Assembly: GCA_905221605.1 (NCBI GenBank)
Contig: CAJNDS010001591.1
Location: 635,540-699,539 of the forward strand
Source: Symbiodinium natans
Lineage: Eukaryota > Sar > Dinophyceae > Suessiales > Symbiodiniaceae
Length of the DNA: 64,000 nt
Direction: 5' to 3'
Positions 47,208 to 56,769 of this stretch are shown in pieces (positions within the stretch are counted from its first letter, which is position 1; each line of letters begins with the position of its first letter). The position numbers were made by a program, and so were the translations under genes. Below the pieces are notes generated by a model. The model did no database searches and was not told the DNA's origin. It saw only the letters and a program-made list of their open reading frames with translations.

Positions 47208-47325
47208 ATCAGGATGGGCCATTATACCCTGAAATCCCTGAAAAAGGCCCTGTATAGGGCGATTATAAGGCCCCTAAACCCTAAACCCTAAACCCTAAAC
47301 CCTACTAATCGCCCATCCTGGTAAT
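47208..47325. mobile_element. family-C element interrupted by CCCTAAA
   Basis: ATCAGGATGGGCCATTATAC...GATTATAAGGCC, then CCCTAAA x4 (47274-47305), then CTAATCGCCCATCCTGGTAA. The intact copy at 21.90 kb has AAGGCCTAATCGCCC uninterrupted. Confidence 0.8.
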
Positions 47326-47334
47326 AATGTAATG

Positions 47335-47440
47335 CGCTTCCGAAGACTTCGCTGCAGCTCGGGAGTCCACCAGCGTGACCACTTTATTCTCCCCTTGCGC
47401 ATCCATGAACTTCAAGTCTGCATCGCCTCGAGACTCGAGG
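47335..47440 (-). CDS. GDAxLxFxDA module (copy 1)
   Basis: LESRGDADLKFMDAQGENKV then VTLVDSRAAAKSS. Confidence 0.5.
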
Positions 47441-47689
47441 GTTTGGGCTTTAGGGTTTATGGTTTAGGGTTTAGGGTTTAGGGCTTAGGGTTTAAGGCTT
47501 AGGGCTTAGGGTTTAGGGTTTAGACTCCAATTGGTGTTTAGAGTTTAGGGCTTAGGTTTTGGAATCTAATTCGGGTTTAGGGCTTAGGTTTGGGGTTTAG
47601 GGTTGCGCGTGGTGCTTAGCAAAGAGGCCTTTGCCACAGCCCTGCGTTCGGAGCCTCGGCTGAAGCCTCAACTCGGAATGGAGGTCTCA

Positions 47690-48175
47690 CGCTAAACCTC
47701 AAACCTCAAACCTCAAACCTCAAACCTCAAACCCTACCTTTAGGGTTTAGGGTTTAGGGTTTAGGGTTTAGGGTTTAGGGTTTAGGGTTTAGGGTTTAGG
47801 GTTTAGGGTTTAGGGTTTAGGGTTTAGGGTTTAGGGTTTAGGGTTTAGGGTTTAGGGTTTAGGGTTTAGGGTTTAGGGTCCTGCATCCTAAACTAAAACC
47901 TAAACCCTACAATCCCTTCAGTCCTCTTGTGACTCTCTCTGTCAGCAAAAGCGGCGGTAGCTCCCGCGGCAGCCCAAGGAGTTGTCGCCCCCTTCGGCGC
48001 CATACCTGGGCCACAAGCTAGGGTTTAGGGTTTAGGGTTTAGGGTTTAGGGTTTAGGGTTTAGGGTTTAGGGTTTAGGGTTTAGGGTTTAGGGTTTAGGG
48101 TTTAGGGTTTAGGGTTTAGGGTTTAGGGTTTAAGGGTTTTGGGTTTAGGGGTTTAGGGTTTAGGGCTTGGGGTCT
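47690..48175 (+). repeat. CAAACCT array and two long TTTAGGG tracts
   Basis: AAACCTC x6 at 47695-47730, TTTAGGG at 47740-47880 and 48020-48175. The island 47930-48010 reads SLWPRYGAEGGDNSLGCRGS on the minus strand (PAN-like), and 47610-47690 RVVLSKEAFATALRSEPRLK on the plus. Confidence 0.9.
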
Positions 48176-48429
48176 GATAGCACCATACCGAACAATATAT
48201 GGTGAGTTCTGTAAATTAGGGTCCCTTATGGTACCCGAAGATATCAGTGGCTGAGGTATCACAGCAACCCCCAAAAGCGTAATTTAGAGGAGTGTCCATA
48301 TACATGAACACATGATAAGGTACAATCGCATCTCAAGAACGCCAGAACAAGGAATGTATGAAAATATTGCTATAAATGAAACACAAATTAAAAGAGTCGA
48401 AAAAAGCGAAAAAAAAAAAAAAAAAAAAA

Positions 48430-48560
48430 AAAAACGCCTCTCATGTGACTTGGAGCCAAGATGCTCGACGCGGTAGGTCAGAGGGTAGCCCTCGTAGGTG
48501 GCCGTGAAGCCCACGGTGATGTCGCGGTCGTCCTGGCCGTCCTCTTCAACCCTGAGACCG
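48430..48560 (-). CDS. exon-like island
   Basis: VEEDGQDDRDITVGFTATYE then GYPLTYRVEHLGSKSHERRF. Beta-rich; a poly-A run (48410-48434) bounds its downstream side. Confidence 0.5.
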
Positions 48561-48774
48561 GAGAGGTGGACGACTCAGGGGTTTTGTAGGGCTTGCCGAG
48601 TTGCATGAGGTTTTTGTAGGGTTTCTAGGGTTTGTAGGGGTTTTTAAGGGAGTTTACAGGCTTTGTAGGGTTTCGAGGGTTTGTAGGGCTTACAGGGGTT
48701 TTTCCTATTCAGGACTGCTGGTCTAAGGGGGAACATGCCAAGTTCCTAAGCGGGTTGTTGTCTGGGTTTTTTAG

Positions 48775-48890
48775 GTTTTAGGGACAGTTCTGGCAGATGA
48801 TGGTCCCCCTTTTTCTGCTCCCTAGGCTCCCCCCCCCTCCCTGTGCAGTCCTTGCAGTTCTTGTAGGTGAAGGTGGCCTTGGCTTTTAGG
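48775..48890 (-). CDS. terminal exon with CxxC...CxxC
   Basis: AKATFTYKNCKDCTGRGGSL then GSRKRGTIICQNCP and TAA. Two CxxC pairs 18 residues apart suggest a zinc-ribbon-like or disulphide-closed C-terminus. Confidence 0.5.
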
Positions 48891-49014
48891 GTATAGGGTT
48901 TGGGGTTTAGGGTTGAGGGTTTAGGGTTTAGGGTTTATTTAGGGTTTAGGGTTTAGGGTTTATGGTTTAGGGTTTAGGGTTTAGGGAGGGGCGGGGATTC
49001 CTCAGAAAAGGGGA

Positions 49015-49140
49015 TGATGCATGATTTGGGGGTACGTGGAGGCGGGCGGGATCCTTAAGCGGACGGTACGGGATGTAGGGTCTTTTGGGAAGTGCCCCTC
49101 TGAAGACTGTTGGTCGGGCTCATCACTGATGTTGCTTGCC
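49015..49140 (-). CDS. exon-like island
   Basis: PASNISDEPDQQSSEGHFPK then DPTSRTVRLRIPPASTYP. Confidence 0.45.
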
Positions 49141-49333
49141 GGAAAAACCCACCATTTCCCCTAAACCCTAAACCTTCGAAGTACCCAGATGAACCTCCAA
49201 GCAGTTTCAACCCAAACAAATCCTCCCTAAACCCTAAACCCTAAACCTTAAACCCTACAGCGCGAGAAACCCTAAACCCACGCCGCCGGTCGAGAGAAAG
49301 GTTTGCAGATTGGCCGGAGAAGTGGGGTTTAGG

Positions 49334-49440
49334 TTGGGATGTTCCCCTGATACCAGTCCTTAATAGGGATTATAGTAGGTTATAGTACCCCCGATTATCA
49401 TCCCTATTAAGCACTGTTAGTATAAGCATCCCAACTTCCA
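49334..49440. mobile_element. family-B MITE-like element
   Basis: GTTGGGATGTTCCCCTGATACC...GTTAGTATAAGCATCCCAAC. Confidence 0.7.
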
Positions 49441-49449
49441 GGAGTTTAG

Positions 49450-49835
49450 GAAACGGCTCACAGCTATCTGATGGCGTGCAGAGGTGTCCATCGTGAAGGG
49501 GCTAGCTGCATCCGAGGTGCAGTGCACTCCTCGTTGGTCATCGCCTGCAATTTAAAAAAAAAACTCTCGGTGTGGGGTCCGGACTCGCTGGGGGCAAAAT
49601 CAAGCTAAGTCCAGTTTAACAGTGGTCTATAGTCGGACTACTTCTCTCGGTGTGTCGGGTTACTTAGACCCTCCCTCAACTTCCAAACCCCCAAACTCTA
49701 AACTCTAAAACGTCCGCAATCGAAGGGTGTGGGGCCTTTTTCTTCCCCGGCGAGACCATCTTGTTGTATGCAGAGATCTGGCCCGTGCAGTTGCTGGCTT
49801 TCTGGTACTCCAGGGAGCCTCGGCTAAGCACAAGG
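49450..49835 (-). CDS. exon-like islands
   Basis: 49835 down to 49708: RGSLEYQKASNCTGQISAYN then KMVSPGKKKAPHPSIA. 49555 down to 49450: IAGDDQRGVHCTSDAASPFT then MDTSARHQIAVSRFL. Confidence 0.45.
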
Positions 49836-50079
49836 GCGCCGCGGCAGAGAAAAATTGAATCCCTCTACGACTCAGGCTGTCCTATCAAAGGGTCCCCTGA
49901 ATCCGCTCCGTCCCCAAACCCAAGGGAACGACCTCATGGGCATCCAGAATAGAATGACCAGCTCCCATTCTTCCCGGCTCGACTGCCCCACCCGCAGGCA
50001 TGCCGTTTTCATGAAGCTGGCACTCAGAGCCACGACCGCCATGGCTTTACAAGACGTACGTGAGGCACGGTGCTCTTGG

Positions 50080-50560
50080 TCATTCAGTCAGCGTGTGTGA
50101 ATGCACTTTGAGTTTGGTTCTTCTCTGAAAGCTCAGGATCGCCGTCGACTGATGCAAATCTGACTGCTGCCATGTTTCAGTCATTCGTTCGGGCTCACTT
50201 AAGCGAAAGGAAGGCTCACACGGCGACTGCACGCTTGCCAAGGAGCAGTCGTTCTCCGTAAACGCGAGGCAACTGTCACATGGGCTGTCCTCCTTGGACG
50301 AGAACTTGCTGCCAGGCTCACTGCGACAGAGCACAATATGGGGGTTTCCGAATTTCGAAGTTTCTTCATGGGGTCCTAACAAAGGAAGCCTACTATTCGG
50401 GGTCTCTACTAAGCGTCCCCTTGTTTTCGAAAACCCCCGTATAGAGGGTTTCCAATCCCTTGGGTGCCGCTGGCGACTTCTAAATGCTGGCGCCGAGCAA
50501 CGACAGTCACATAGGCCTGACAGTCGTCTCGCCTGCAGCTCGAGCAAGTGTGCCAGCATG
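50080..50560 (-). CDS. 159-codon ORF containing a family-A element
   Basis: ATG at 50559: LAHLLELQARRLSGLCDCRC to HPRDWKP; then about 35 codons of family-A element (50338-50443); then VLCRSEPGSKFSSKEDSPCD, SCLAFTENDCSLASVQSPCE and KVHSHTLTE to TGA. Seven or more cysteines outside the element. As at 42.0 kb, the element adds no stop. Confidence 0.5.
50338..50443. mobile_element. family-A element within an ORF
   Basis: ATATGGGGGTTTCCGAATTTCG and CGAAAACCCCCGTAT, core GGGGTCCTAAC. Confidence 0.7.
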
Positions 50561-50574
50561 CGTATTCAATGAAA

Positions 50575-50790
50575 AAACCGTACACAAATTTATGATGCTA
50601 CTAAACGATAAAACCATGATCACAAGAGTTAAGAACAACAAGAGTAATTAGTAACAACGATAATCATGATATTCATAATCAGAATGATGAGATCCCTATG
50701 TGTAATAAGAATAAGAATAACAATAACAATAAGAATAAGAATAAGACCAGTACTGATACTAATACGAATGATTGTAATTAATACGAACAA
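50575..50790. repeat. AATAAG/ATAAC microsatellite
   Basis: AT-rich low-complexity; no gene. Confidence 0.85.
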
Positions 50791-51160
50791 TGACATTTGC
50801 TGCCACGGGGCTGCGTACACCACTCGCGGCACTGCGCTGGGGAGTCCGAGCTTCGGTAGGCTTCCGTGCCGCAAGAGACACCTCCAGATCCGGAGGTCTT
50901 CAGCCACCGTAGGAGATGTACAGGGGTTTAGGGTTTAAGGTTTAGGATTTAGGGTTTAGGGGGTTTAGGGTTTAGGGAGATGTACAGGAGATGCAATCTT
51001 GTGACCTTCTACTCACCTGGTGCTCATTGCTTCGTGTTCGGGCGCGCCTGCCCCAACCTTGCTGTATGTCACCGGCACCTCCACTTCGCTTGACTCAGAG
51101 TCCTGCGAACATCTGCGAACCGAGATACTGCATGACAAACTTGGCATTGATCTATGACCT
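50790..51160 (-). CDS. coding segments interrupted by TTTAGGG, with a GTGAGT donor
   Basis: 51160 down to 51023: CSISVRRCSQDSESSEVEVP then VTYSKVGAGAPEHEAMST and CCAG|GTGAGT. Below it a telomeric insert (50925-50975) is flanked by GGAGATGTACAGG copies; DCISCTSPTVAEDLRIWRCL reads across once the insert and one copy are removed, then RHGSLPKLGLPSAVPRVVYA. Confidence 0.5.
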
Positions 51161-51182
51161 CTGGGACTTGCGTTGCATTGTA

Positions 51183-51590
51183 CTAGTATTGCACGGGCTG
51201 CCTTGGCACATGCATCATTGCAGTGGCCCCATCGTCCGGAGATGTAGTGACCTCAGGCTGCGCATCCCTGAGGATCTCTCGCTGGCACGCTGGCAGGGAC
51301 CCATCTCCGGCGTTGGGGCTCACGCCGTTTGCATCTGTTTCGGTAGCGCACCACTTTTCTGAAGCCTGGTGCCGGGACATCGAGAGTTGCGAGGAGAAAA
51401 GCAAAAAAAAAATACACACACACACACAAACAAACCTCGCTTTGAGACCCCCCCAACATGTTTTGGGGTGCTTCGGGGGGGCCTTCTGCATCGTGCACTC
51501 GGTGTACATGACGCCATCCTCAGCTCTGCAGCAGCTCCCTTATTCTGTTGGATGGGCAACATGATCTGGGTACATGGCAGGAGCCCTACA
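51183..51590 (-). CDS. exon-like segments
   Basis: 51385 down to 51183: SMSRHQASEKWCATETDANG, VSPNAGDGSLPACQREILRD, QPEVTTSPDDGATAMMHVPR to TAG. 51590 down to 51490: GVGLLPCTQIMLPIQQNKGA. A (CA)n run at 51415 separates them. A 124-codon plus ORF (50991-51362) overlaps and cannot be excluded. Confidence 0.45.
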
Positions 51591-51599
51591 CCGTTAACC

Positions 51600-51978
51600 C
51601 CTAAGCCCCTGAACACCCCTAAACTCGAAGCCCCCCATAAACCCCCTAAACCCCCCTAACCCCCCTGACCCTGCTAAACCCGCTAAACCCCCTAAACCCC
51701 TAAAACCCCCTAACCCCCTAAAACCCGCTAAACCCTCTAAAACCCCCTAAACCCCCTTAAACCCCCTAAACCCCTAAACCCCCTCACCCCCCCCCAAACC
51801 CCCTAAACCCCCTAACCCCCCCCTAAACCCCTCATCCCATAACAAAAACCACCTAAACTCCCTAAACCCCCTGGAAAGCACCAAGGCCCGGGCGTAGCGG
51901 AAGGGGAACACTAAACCCCCCAAAACCCCCTACCTACACCCTAAACCCTAAACCCTAAACCCTAAACCCTAAACCCCT
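51600..51978 (-). repeat. CCCCTAAA-type variants and a duplicated-flank CCCTAAA insert
   Basis: Variable C-rich units to 51870. Then a 26-bp sequence (51883-51908) repeats at 51979-52004 with one mismatch around a 70-bp insert. Confidence 0.9.
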
Positions 51979-52065
51979 AAGGCCCGGGCGTATCGGAAGG
52001 GGAAGACGCAGGCCCGGTTCGCCCCAACCCCGGCCTCTCCCCGAGTGCCACAGCCAGCCTCGCAG
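51979..52065 (-). CDS. fibronectin type II-like start, split by the telomeric insert
   Basis: CEAGCGTRGEAGVGANRACV then FPFRYARAL. CVFPF-x-Y is the hallmark start of FN2 domains (collagen/glycan binding). FPFRYARAL lies exactly in the 26-bp duplication; after the insert the frame continues VLSRG. Confidence 0.5.
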
Positions 52066-52440
52066 GGTTTAGAGGGTTTCGGGTTTCGGGTTTCGGGTTT
52101 AGGGTTTAGGGTTTAGGGTTTAGGGTTTAGGGTTTAGGGTTTAGGTTTAGGGGGTTTAGGGGTTTAGGCTTCAGGGGTGTAGGGTGTAGCGCTCCGGGCT
52201 TCGGGCTGAAAAGGTTCAAGTTTAGGGTTTAGGGCTTTAGGTCTAAGAGCTGCAGGGTTGATAAGGTTTAGGGTTTCGAGTTTCGGGTTCAGGGTTTGGG
52301 GGTTTGGAGCTTGGGGTTTGGGGGTTGGGGTTTCGGGTTTGGGGATGATCTAACCTAAACCCGAAACCCCCAAACCCGCAAACCCTAAACCCCTGAACCC
52401 CCGAACCCCTCAAACCCCTAAGCCCCTAAAGGCCCAAACT
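52065..52440. repeat. TTTAGGG/TTTCGGG tract facing a CCCTAAA/CCCCGAA tract
   Basis: Irregular G-strand units to 52345, then C-strand units. Confidence 0.85.
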
Positions 52441-52444
52441 CCCA

Positions 52445-52555
52445 GACCCCAAACTCCAGCCTTCACGCGGCAGTCTCCCGTGATCTGCACGACATTCACG
52501 AAAGTCACGTTCCTCTCCTCCCTGACGATACTCATCAGATCATGAGCATCTGTAA
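52445..52555 (-). CDS. exon-like island
   Basis: TDAHDLMSIVREERNVTFVN then VVQITGDCRVKAGVW. Very clean beta-rich text. Confidence 0.55.
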
Positions 52556-52681
52556 CCCTAAACCCTAAACCCTCAGAGAAGGCGGACATGGCTAGAAAGA
52601 CACAGACAAAAAACCCCCAACCCTAAACCCCTTAACCCTAAACCCCTGAACCCCTGACTCCTAAACCCTTGAACCCCTGAA

Positions 52682-52770
52682 CTTGGCATGTTCCCCCTTA
52701 TACCAGCAGTCCTTCATTGGGATTCTCGTAGGGTGTACAATAATCCTCGAAGGGGGAACATCCCAACCAT
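52682..52770. mobile_element. family-B MITE-like element
   Basis: TTGGCATGTTCCCCCTTATACC and GAAGGGGGAACATCCCAAC. CCCTAAA/CCCCTGAA tracts follow to 52985. Confidence 0.65.
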
Positions 52771-52987
52771 GAGCCCCTAAACCCTAAACCCTGAACCCTA
52801 AACCTTGCACCCTAAACCCTAAACCCTAAACCCTAAACCCTAAACCCCCTGAACCCCTGAACCCCTGAACCCTAAACCCTAAACCCTAAACCCTAAACCC
52901 TAAACCCTAAACCCTAAACCCTAAACCCTAAACCCTAAACCCTGAACCCTGAACCCTAGCCCTGAATACTAAGCCCTAAACCCTAAA

Positions 52988-53110
52988 GCCCCGCAAAAAT
53001 GTTTGCGGGCTCCCTTGGCCTGGCTCGGCCATTGTAGAGGCGCACTTCATAGGCGCCAGGCGGGAAGAACTCGAAGCTGACCTCAGGAGGCCGATACTGA
53101 TTTCTGATCT
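52988..53110 (-). CDS. beta-sandwich exon fragment
   Basis: QIRNQYRPPEVSFEFFPPGA then YEVRLYNGRARPREPANI. PPGAYEVRLYNG is typical of the last strands of Ig-like/CBM-like extracellular domains. Confidence 0.55.
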
Positions 53111-53349
53111 GCTTTTTTAGGTTTAGGGTTTAGGGTTTAGGGTTTAGGATTTAGGGTTTAGGGTTTAGGGTTTAGGGTTTAGGGCTTAGGGTTTAGGGTT
53201 TAGGGCTTGAGGAGTGGTTCCCAAAACAGGGGTTCCCTTTTCTTTGGAGGTGTGCTTGTTGTTCATTCAGTTTTCTTCATTTTTTTTGGGGGGGAGGGGG
53301 GTGGTGGTATATCGGGGTACCCTGATTTTCGGGGAATTACCATGCAAGG

Positions 53350-53710
53350 TTTCCATTTCAGGCCGGCTGCAAAAAAAACACAAGCCAAGCTGCTGTGTCC
53401 GAGATGTTCTCATCGGCCTCCTTGCACCTCCTCGCCATTCGCAAGGGTTGAGAGGCTTGAGGGACAACACCCAGGCCGAGACTTCCCCCCCAGTTTCTGC
53501 TGTTCTTTAGAGGGTGCTCAGGCTTTAGGGTCCCTAAACCCTAAACCCCCTGAACCCTGAACCCTGAACCCTGAACCCTAAACCCTAAACCCTGAACCCT
53601 TTACAGGGTGGTGTGCAGGGCTACATAGGCTTTGAAGAATCCGCCTCTTCGTACCCGGCATGCCGATGGCTCGGTAGTCCTCGGCTCAGCGACAGCGGCT
53701 AAACGGAAAG
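53350..53710 (-). CDS. exon-like islands
   Basis: 53710 down to 53610: LAAVAEPRTTEPSACRVRRG then GFFKAYVALHTTL. 53505 down to 53360: ETGGEVSAWVLSLKPLNPCE; a plus frame (AKLLCPRCSHRPPCTSSPFA) competes. Confidence 0.35.
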
Positions 53711-53727
53711 AGCAACACGGGAAACTT

Positions 53728-53832
53728 GGGATGTTCCCCCTTGTACTCACAGTCCTTAAGGGATTTCATAGGGAAGGGGTACTAGAATCCCGATTAAGGA
53801 CTGCTAGTAAAAGGGGGGAACACCCCAACCCT
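53728..53832. mobile_element. family-B MITE-like element
   Basis: TTGGGATGTTCCCCCTTGTACT and GTAAAAGGGGGGAACACCCCAAC. CCCTAAA and CCCCTAAA units follow to 53945. Confidence 0.7.
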
Positions 53833-53954
53833 AAACCCTAAACCCTAAACCCCTAAACCCCTAAACCCCTAAACCCCTAAACCCTAACCCCTGAACCCTA
53901 AACCCCTAAACCTCTAAACCCCTAAACCCCTAAACCCCTAAACCCCCCAAAGAC

Positions 53955-54065
53955 GCGGACTTTGAATCTGAGTCAGGCTGGGTCGCGTAGAGGTTCTTGC
54001 GGTAGGCCCTCCACTCCGGCAGCTTCCCGCTGATGAACTTCCCGAGCTTCCCCACCTGGAGCCCA
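53955..54065 (-). CDS. exon-like island
   Basis: GLQVGKLGKFISGKLPEWRA then YRKNLYATQPDSDSKSAS. Basic, helical. Confidence 0.5.
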
Positions 54066-54074
54066 AGTCTACAC

Positions 54075-54320
54075 CCCAAAACCCTAAAACCTTAAAACCC
54101 TAAACCCTAAACCCTAAACCCTAAAACCCTAAAACCCTAAACCCTTTTGCACCCTAAACCCTAAACCCTAAACCCCTCAACCCTAAACCCTATAACCCCA
54201 AAACCCTAAAACCCTAAAACCCTAAAACCCTACAACCCCAAAACCCCAAAACCCTGAAACCCTATAACCCAAAAACCCTAAACCCTAAACCCTAAACCCA
54301 GGGCCTAAACCCTAAACCCG
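54075..54320 (-). repeat. CCCTAAA and CCCTAAAA mixed tract
   Basis: 7- and 8-bp units interleaved. Confidence 0.9.
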
Positions 54321-54364
54321 GTGCAACAAAGGCGACAGGAAGGAGTTCTTCCCAATTCTTCCCC

Positions 54365-54430
54365 CCCCCCCCCGGGTGCCTCTCTCAGCTTGCTGACCTT
54401 GACCTTGCAGGAGTCCAAGCATGTCATATA
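54365..54430 (-). CDS. short cysteine-bearing island
   Basis: MTCLDSCKVKVSKLREAPGG. Confidence 0.35.
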
Positions 54431-54469
54431 ATGTACGCCTGTATATACCTGTATCTTTCTATAATTAAC

Positions 54470-54890
54470 ACTTACTTATTCACTGAAAATTGTGTATATT
54501 TACATCTTACATAACAAAAATATGTGTATGTATATAGGTATAGAAGTATAGCTGTTGTTTCCAGAAGCTCTGCAGCATGTTGCTTGCCGGCCGGCCTCAG
54601 ACCCGGCGGAGGCGAGGACCATGCTGTGACCTTGGGGAGCTCAGTGCGAACCATCACTGACCCCTTTCTGAGGCCACTTGAAGTACAAATATATATGTGT
54701 ATATATATATATATCCTTATATCTATACATGTTGTCTACACATGATGGGACTCCACTAGATTCTATGATGTTGCATATTATTGTGGCCCAAGACGTGAAG
54801 CCCCAGTCGCTGGCAAGAAGAACCTCTCGAGGCAAGACAGGGACGAAAGCGACTAGAGCAAAAGATTCTGGAGCGCGAGCCTGCCCTAAG
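54470..54890 (+). CDS. plus-strand island within AT microsatellites
   Basis: 54785-54890 reads VKPQSLARRTSRGKTGTKAT then RAKDSGARACP. 54550-54665 is open on both strands. TA/TATG runs flank. Confidence 0.3.
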
Positions 54891-54964
54891 CCCTAAACCC
54901 TCAACCCTCAACCCTAAACCCTAAGCCCCTAAACCCTAAGCCCCTAAACCCCTAGCGACCATGC

Positions 54965-55055
54965 CAGGCGACACTTCAGTCGCCCCGGGAGCAACTTCGC
55001 GATTTTCGGGACCGGGAAGGAGAGGCTGCACTGCTCCTTCGGGACGTCTCCAGAC
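54965..55055 (-). CDS. exon-like island
   Basis: HFTGSGDVPKEQCSLSFPVP then KIAKLLPGRLKCRLAW. Strongly protein-like. Confidence 0.5.
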
Positions 55056-55167
55056 CCTGTGAAATGGTATTTTTTGGGTCGGAATGATTAGTAATAGTCC
55101 CTTTGTGATTATACTATAGCAACCCCGAAAACCCTGTTCTCATTATTAAGTCCCCAACATTATATGA

Positions 55168-55263
55168 GATGGGATGTTCCCCCTGATACTAGCAGTCGTT
55201 AATAGGGATTGTAATCGGGGGCTATGATTAAGGACTGGTAACATAAGGGGGAACATCCCAACC
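55168..55263. mobile_element. family-B element inside a coding segment
   Basis: GATGGGATGTTCCCCCTGATAC...ATAAGGGGGAACATCCCAAC, abutting the frame of the next island. Confidence 0.7.
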
Positions 55264-55580
55264 CATGTTTCGCATCTTCTGGAGTGCAAGCTCCACATGA
55301 AACCGTCTCGAGGGTGTGTCTTGCCATATCTTGCCCCTGACCTTGATGCGCCGCCCAGTGGCCGGAGCCTCAGGGAATGAGCGCGTGCTCTCCACAACGC
55401 TGCCCACAAACCCTCCACCATGCAACTGCTGTCTGCAGAGCTACTTCGTAGGCATGACGGGGCCGCGAGACCCTCCCCTTGCGGCCCCATGTTGAAGCAC
55501 GTTCTCAAGACTGATCTTGCTTCAGCGCTTTCCTTGCCCCTCGAAACCTCGAGTTCGAACCGCCTCCCTTCCTTCAAAAA
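55263..55580 (-). CDS. galectin-like fragment
   Basis: VGSVVESTRSFPEAPATGRR then IKVRGKIWQDTPSRRFHVEL and ALQKMRNMG. 'GrrIkVrGki...rRFhVeLal' resembles the first strands of galectin carbohydrate-recognition domains (pG..i.i.G.v....RF.inL). A second minus frame is open to 55577. Confidence 0.5.
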
Positions 55581-55616
55581 GGGCCAAAATACTTAGTGAG
55601 TCAGACCGTGCCCAGA

Positions 55617-55732
55617 TGGTCACTTCTCTACATTCTGATCCCTTTTCAGACTAAACGGTTATACGGTATTCGGCGGCCCCTAATATGTAGCGTACCCCTC
55701 AAGGGGCCATAGTTTAGAGAACTGACCCGATG
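55617..55732. mobile_element. family-E MITE-like element
   Basis: GGTCACTTCTCTACATTCTG and TAGTTTAGAGAACTGACC ends. Confidence 0.55.
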
Positions 55733-55739
55733 TGCATCA

Positions 55740-56130
55740 GGCCCGATGCCCACCTTCGTGGTCGTCGCGGTGGGAGTGGTTGTGGTTGGTCCAGAAACGG
55801 AGGCCTCGGTTTGTCTGGTACTCACAGCAGCCAATGTGGGTATTTCCAAACATATAGAATAGTCCTTACTGTAGGAACCACCAAAAGGGTACCCCCCATG
55901 TCCTGACAGCTAGAAACGACAGAGGAGGAAGGCAACTTGCTCAGTGGTCTTCAGTGTGCCATGGAAGCAACTCAGGCGACTGCTCCAGGCAAGGAGATGT
56001 TGACGGATCCTGTCCAAACCTGAGTATGGGCACCGGAGCGCTTGCGCGCCAGCTTGCTCCGCGCAGTTGATTGGGAGAGGTGGGAAGAAGGAGCTGCGAG
56101 CATCGGGGAGAGCTCAACTTAAGCCTCAAC
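55740..56130 (-). CDS. exon-like islands, Thr-rich linker and leucine/serine-rich piece
   Basis: 55830 down to 55745: LAAVSTRQTEASVSGPTTTT then PTATTTKVGIGP. 56129 down to 55941: KLSSPRCSQLLLPTSPNQLR. A MITE-like remnant lies at 55838-55905. Confidence 0.35.
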
Positions 56131-56439
56131 CCTCAGCCCTAAACCGCAAGAGCTTCAAGCAGCAGCACACAAGCCAGCGGAACTCGACCCCCCAACGAGG
56201 CCCCAGCCAACTCGCCATCACGGTGCTGCTCCACGACCTGACGACACATTATTTAGGGTTTAGGGCTTGCGTAGCATTCTCTGCGGTGCCCGCATGCACC
56301 GCCGGTGCCAGAGGTCAAACTCTCATCGAATTCTCTGAGCTGTTTAGGTGCTCTCGGATAAGGAGCGGCCGGGCCTCATACCGCGCTCCCATAGGTTGGT
56401 ACTATCGTGCTACCATTGTTGTTCGTATTGTTAGTACAA

Positions 56440-56676
56440 ACTATGAATGCAACATGTTGGTCGCAACTTTCTATGTACTACTGCCTGCAAAGTCAAGGGC
56501 CGGCTACGCAAAGTAAAGGAAAGTATGAACGCAGGCGCCTGGGCAATGCCGTCTTCGCTCTCCAGGGGACCAAAGCGGATTTGCCAGTCCCGCTTCTCTA
56601 CCTGAAATCGACGTTTTCAGTCTTCTGGGACCCCACCAAGGATCCGGAAGAGCTGATATGGCCTTTAGGCTTTTAG
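56440..56676 (+). CDS. plus-strand exon-like segment
   Basis: YERRRLGNAVFALQGTKADL, PVPLLYLKSTFSVFWDPTKD and PEELIWPLG. A longer plus ORF (56067-56516) overlaps its left side in another frame. Confidence 0.45.
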   Translation, partial: TMNATCWSQLSMYYCLQSQGPATQSKGKYERRRLGNAVFALQGTKADLPVPLLYLKSTFSVFWDPTKDPEELIWPLGF

Positions 56677-56769
56677 GGTGTAGGGTTTAGGATCTAGGGT
56701 CTAGGGTTTAGGGTTTAGGGTTTAGGGTTTTGGGTATAGGGTATAGGGTTTAGGGTTTAGGGCCCCCCA

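Noticed and set aside
50991-51362. 124-codon plus ORF as a gene
   Set aside because: It overlaps minus-strand segments with a canonical GTGAGT donor and more protein-like text; kept only as an alternative.
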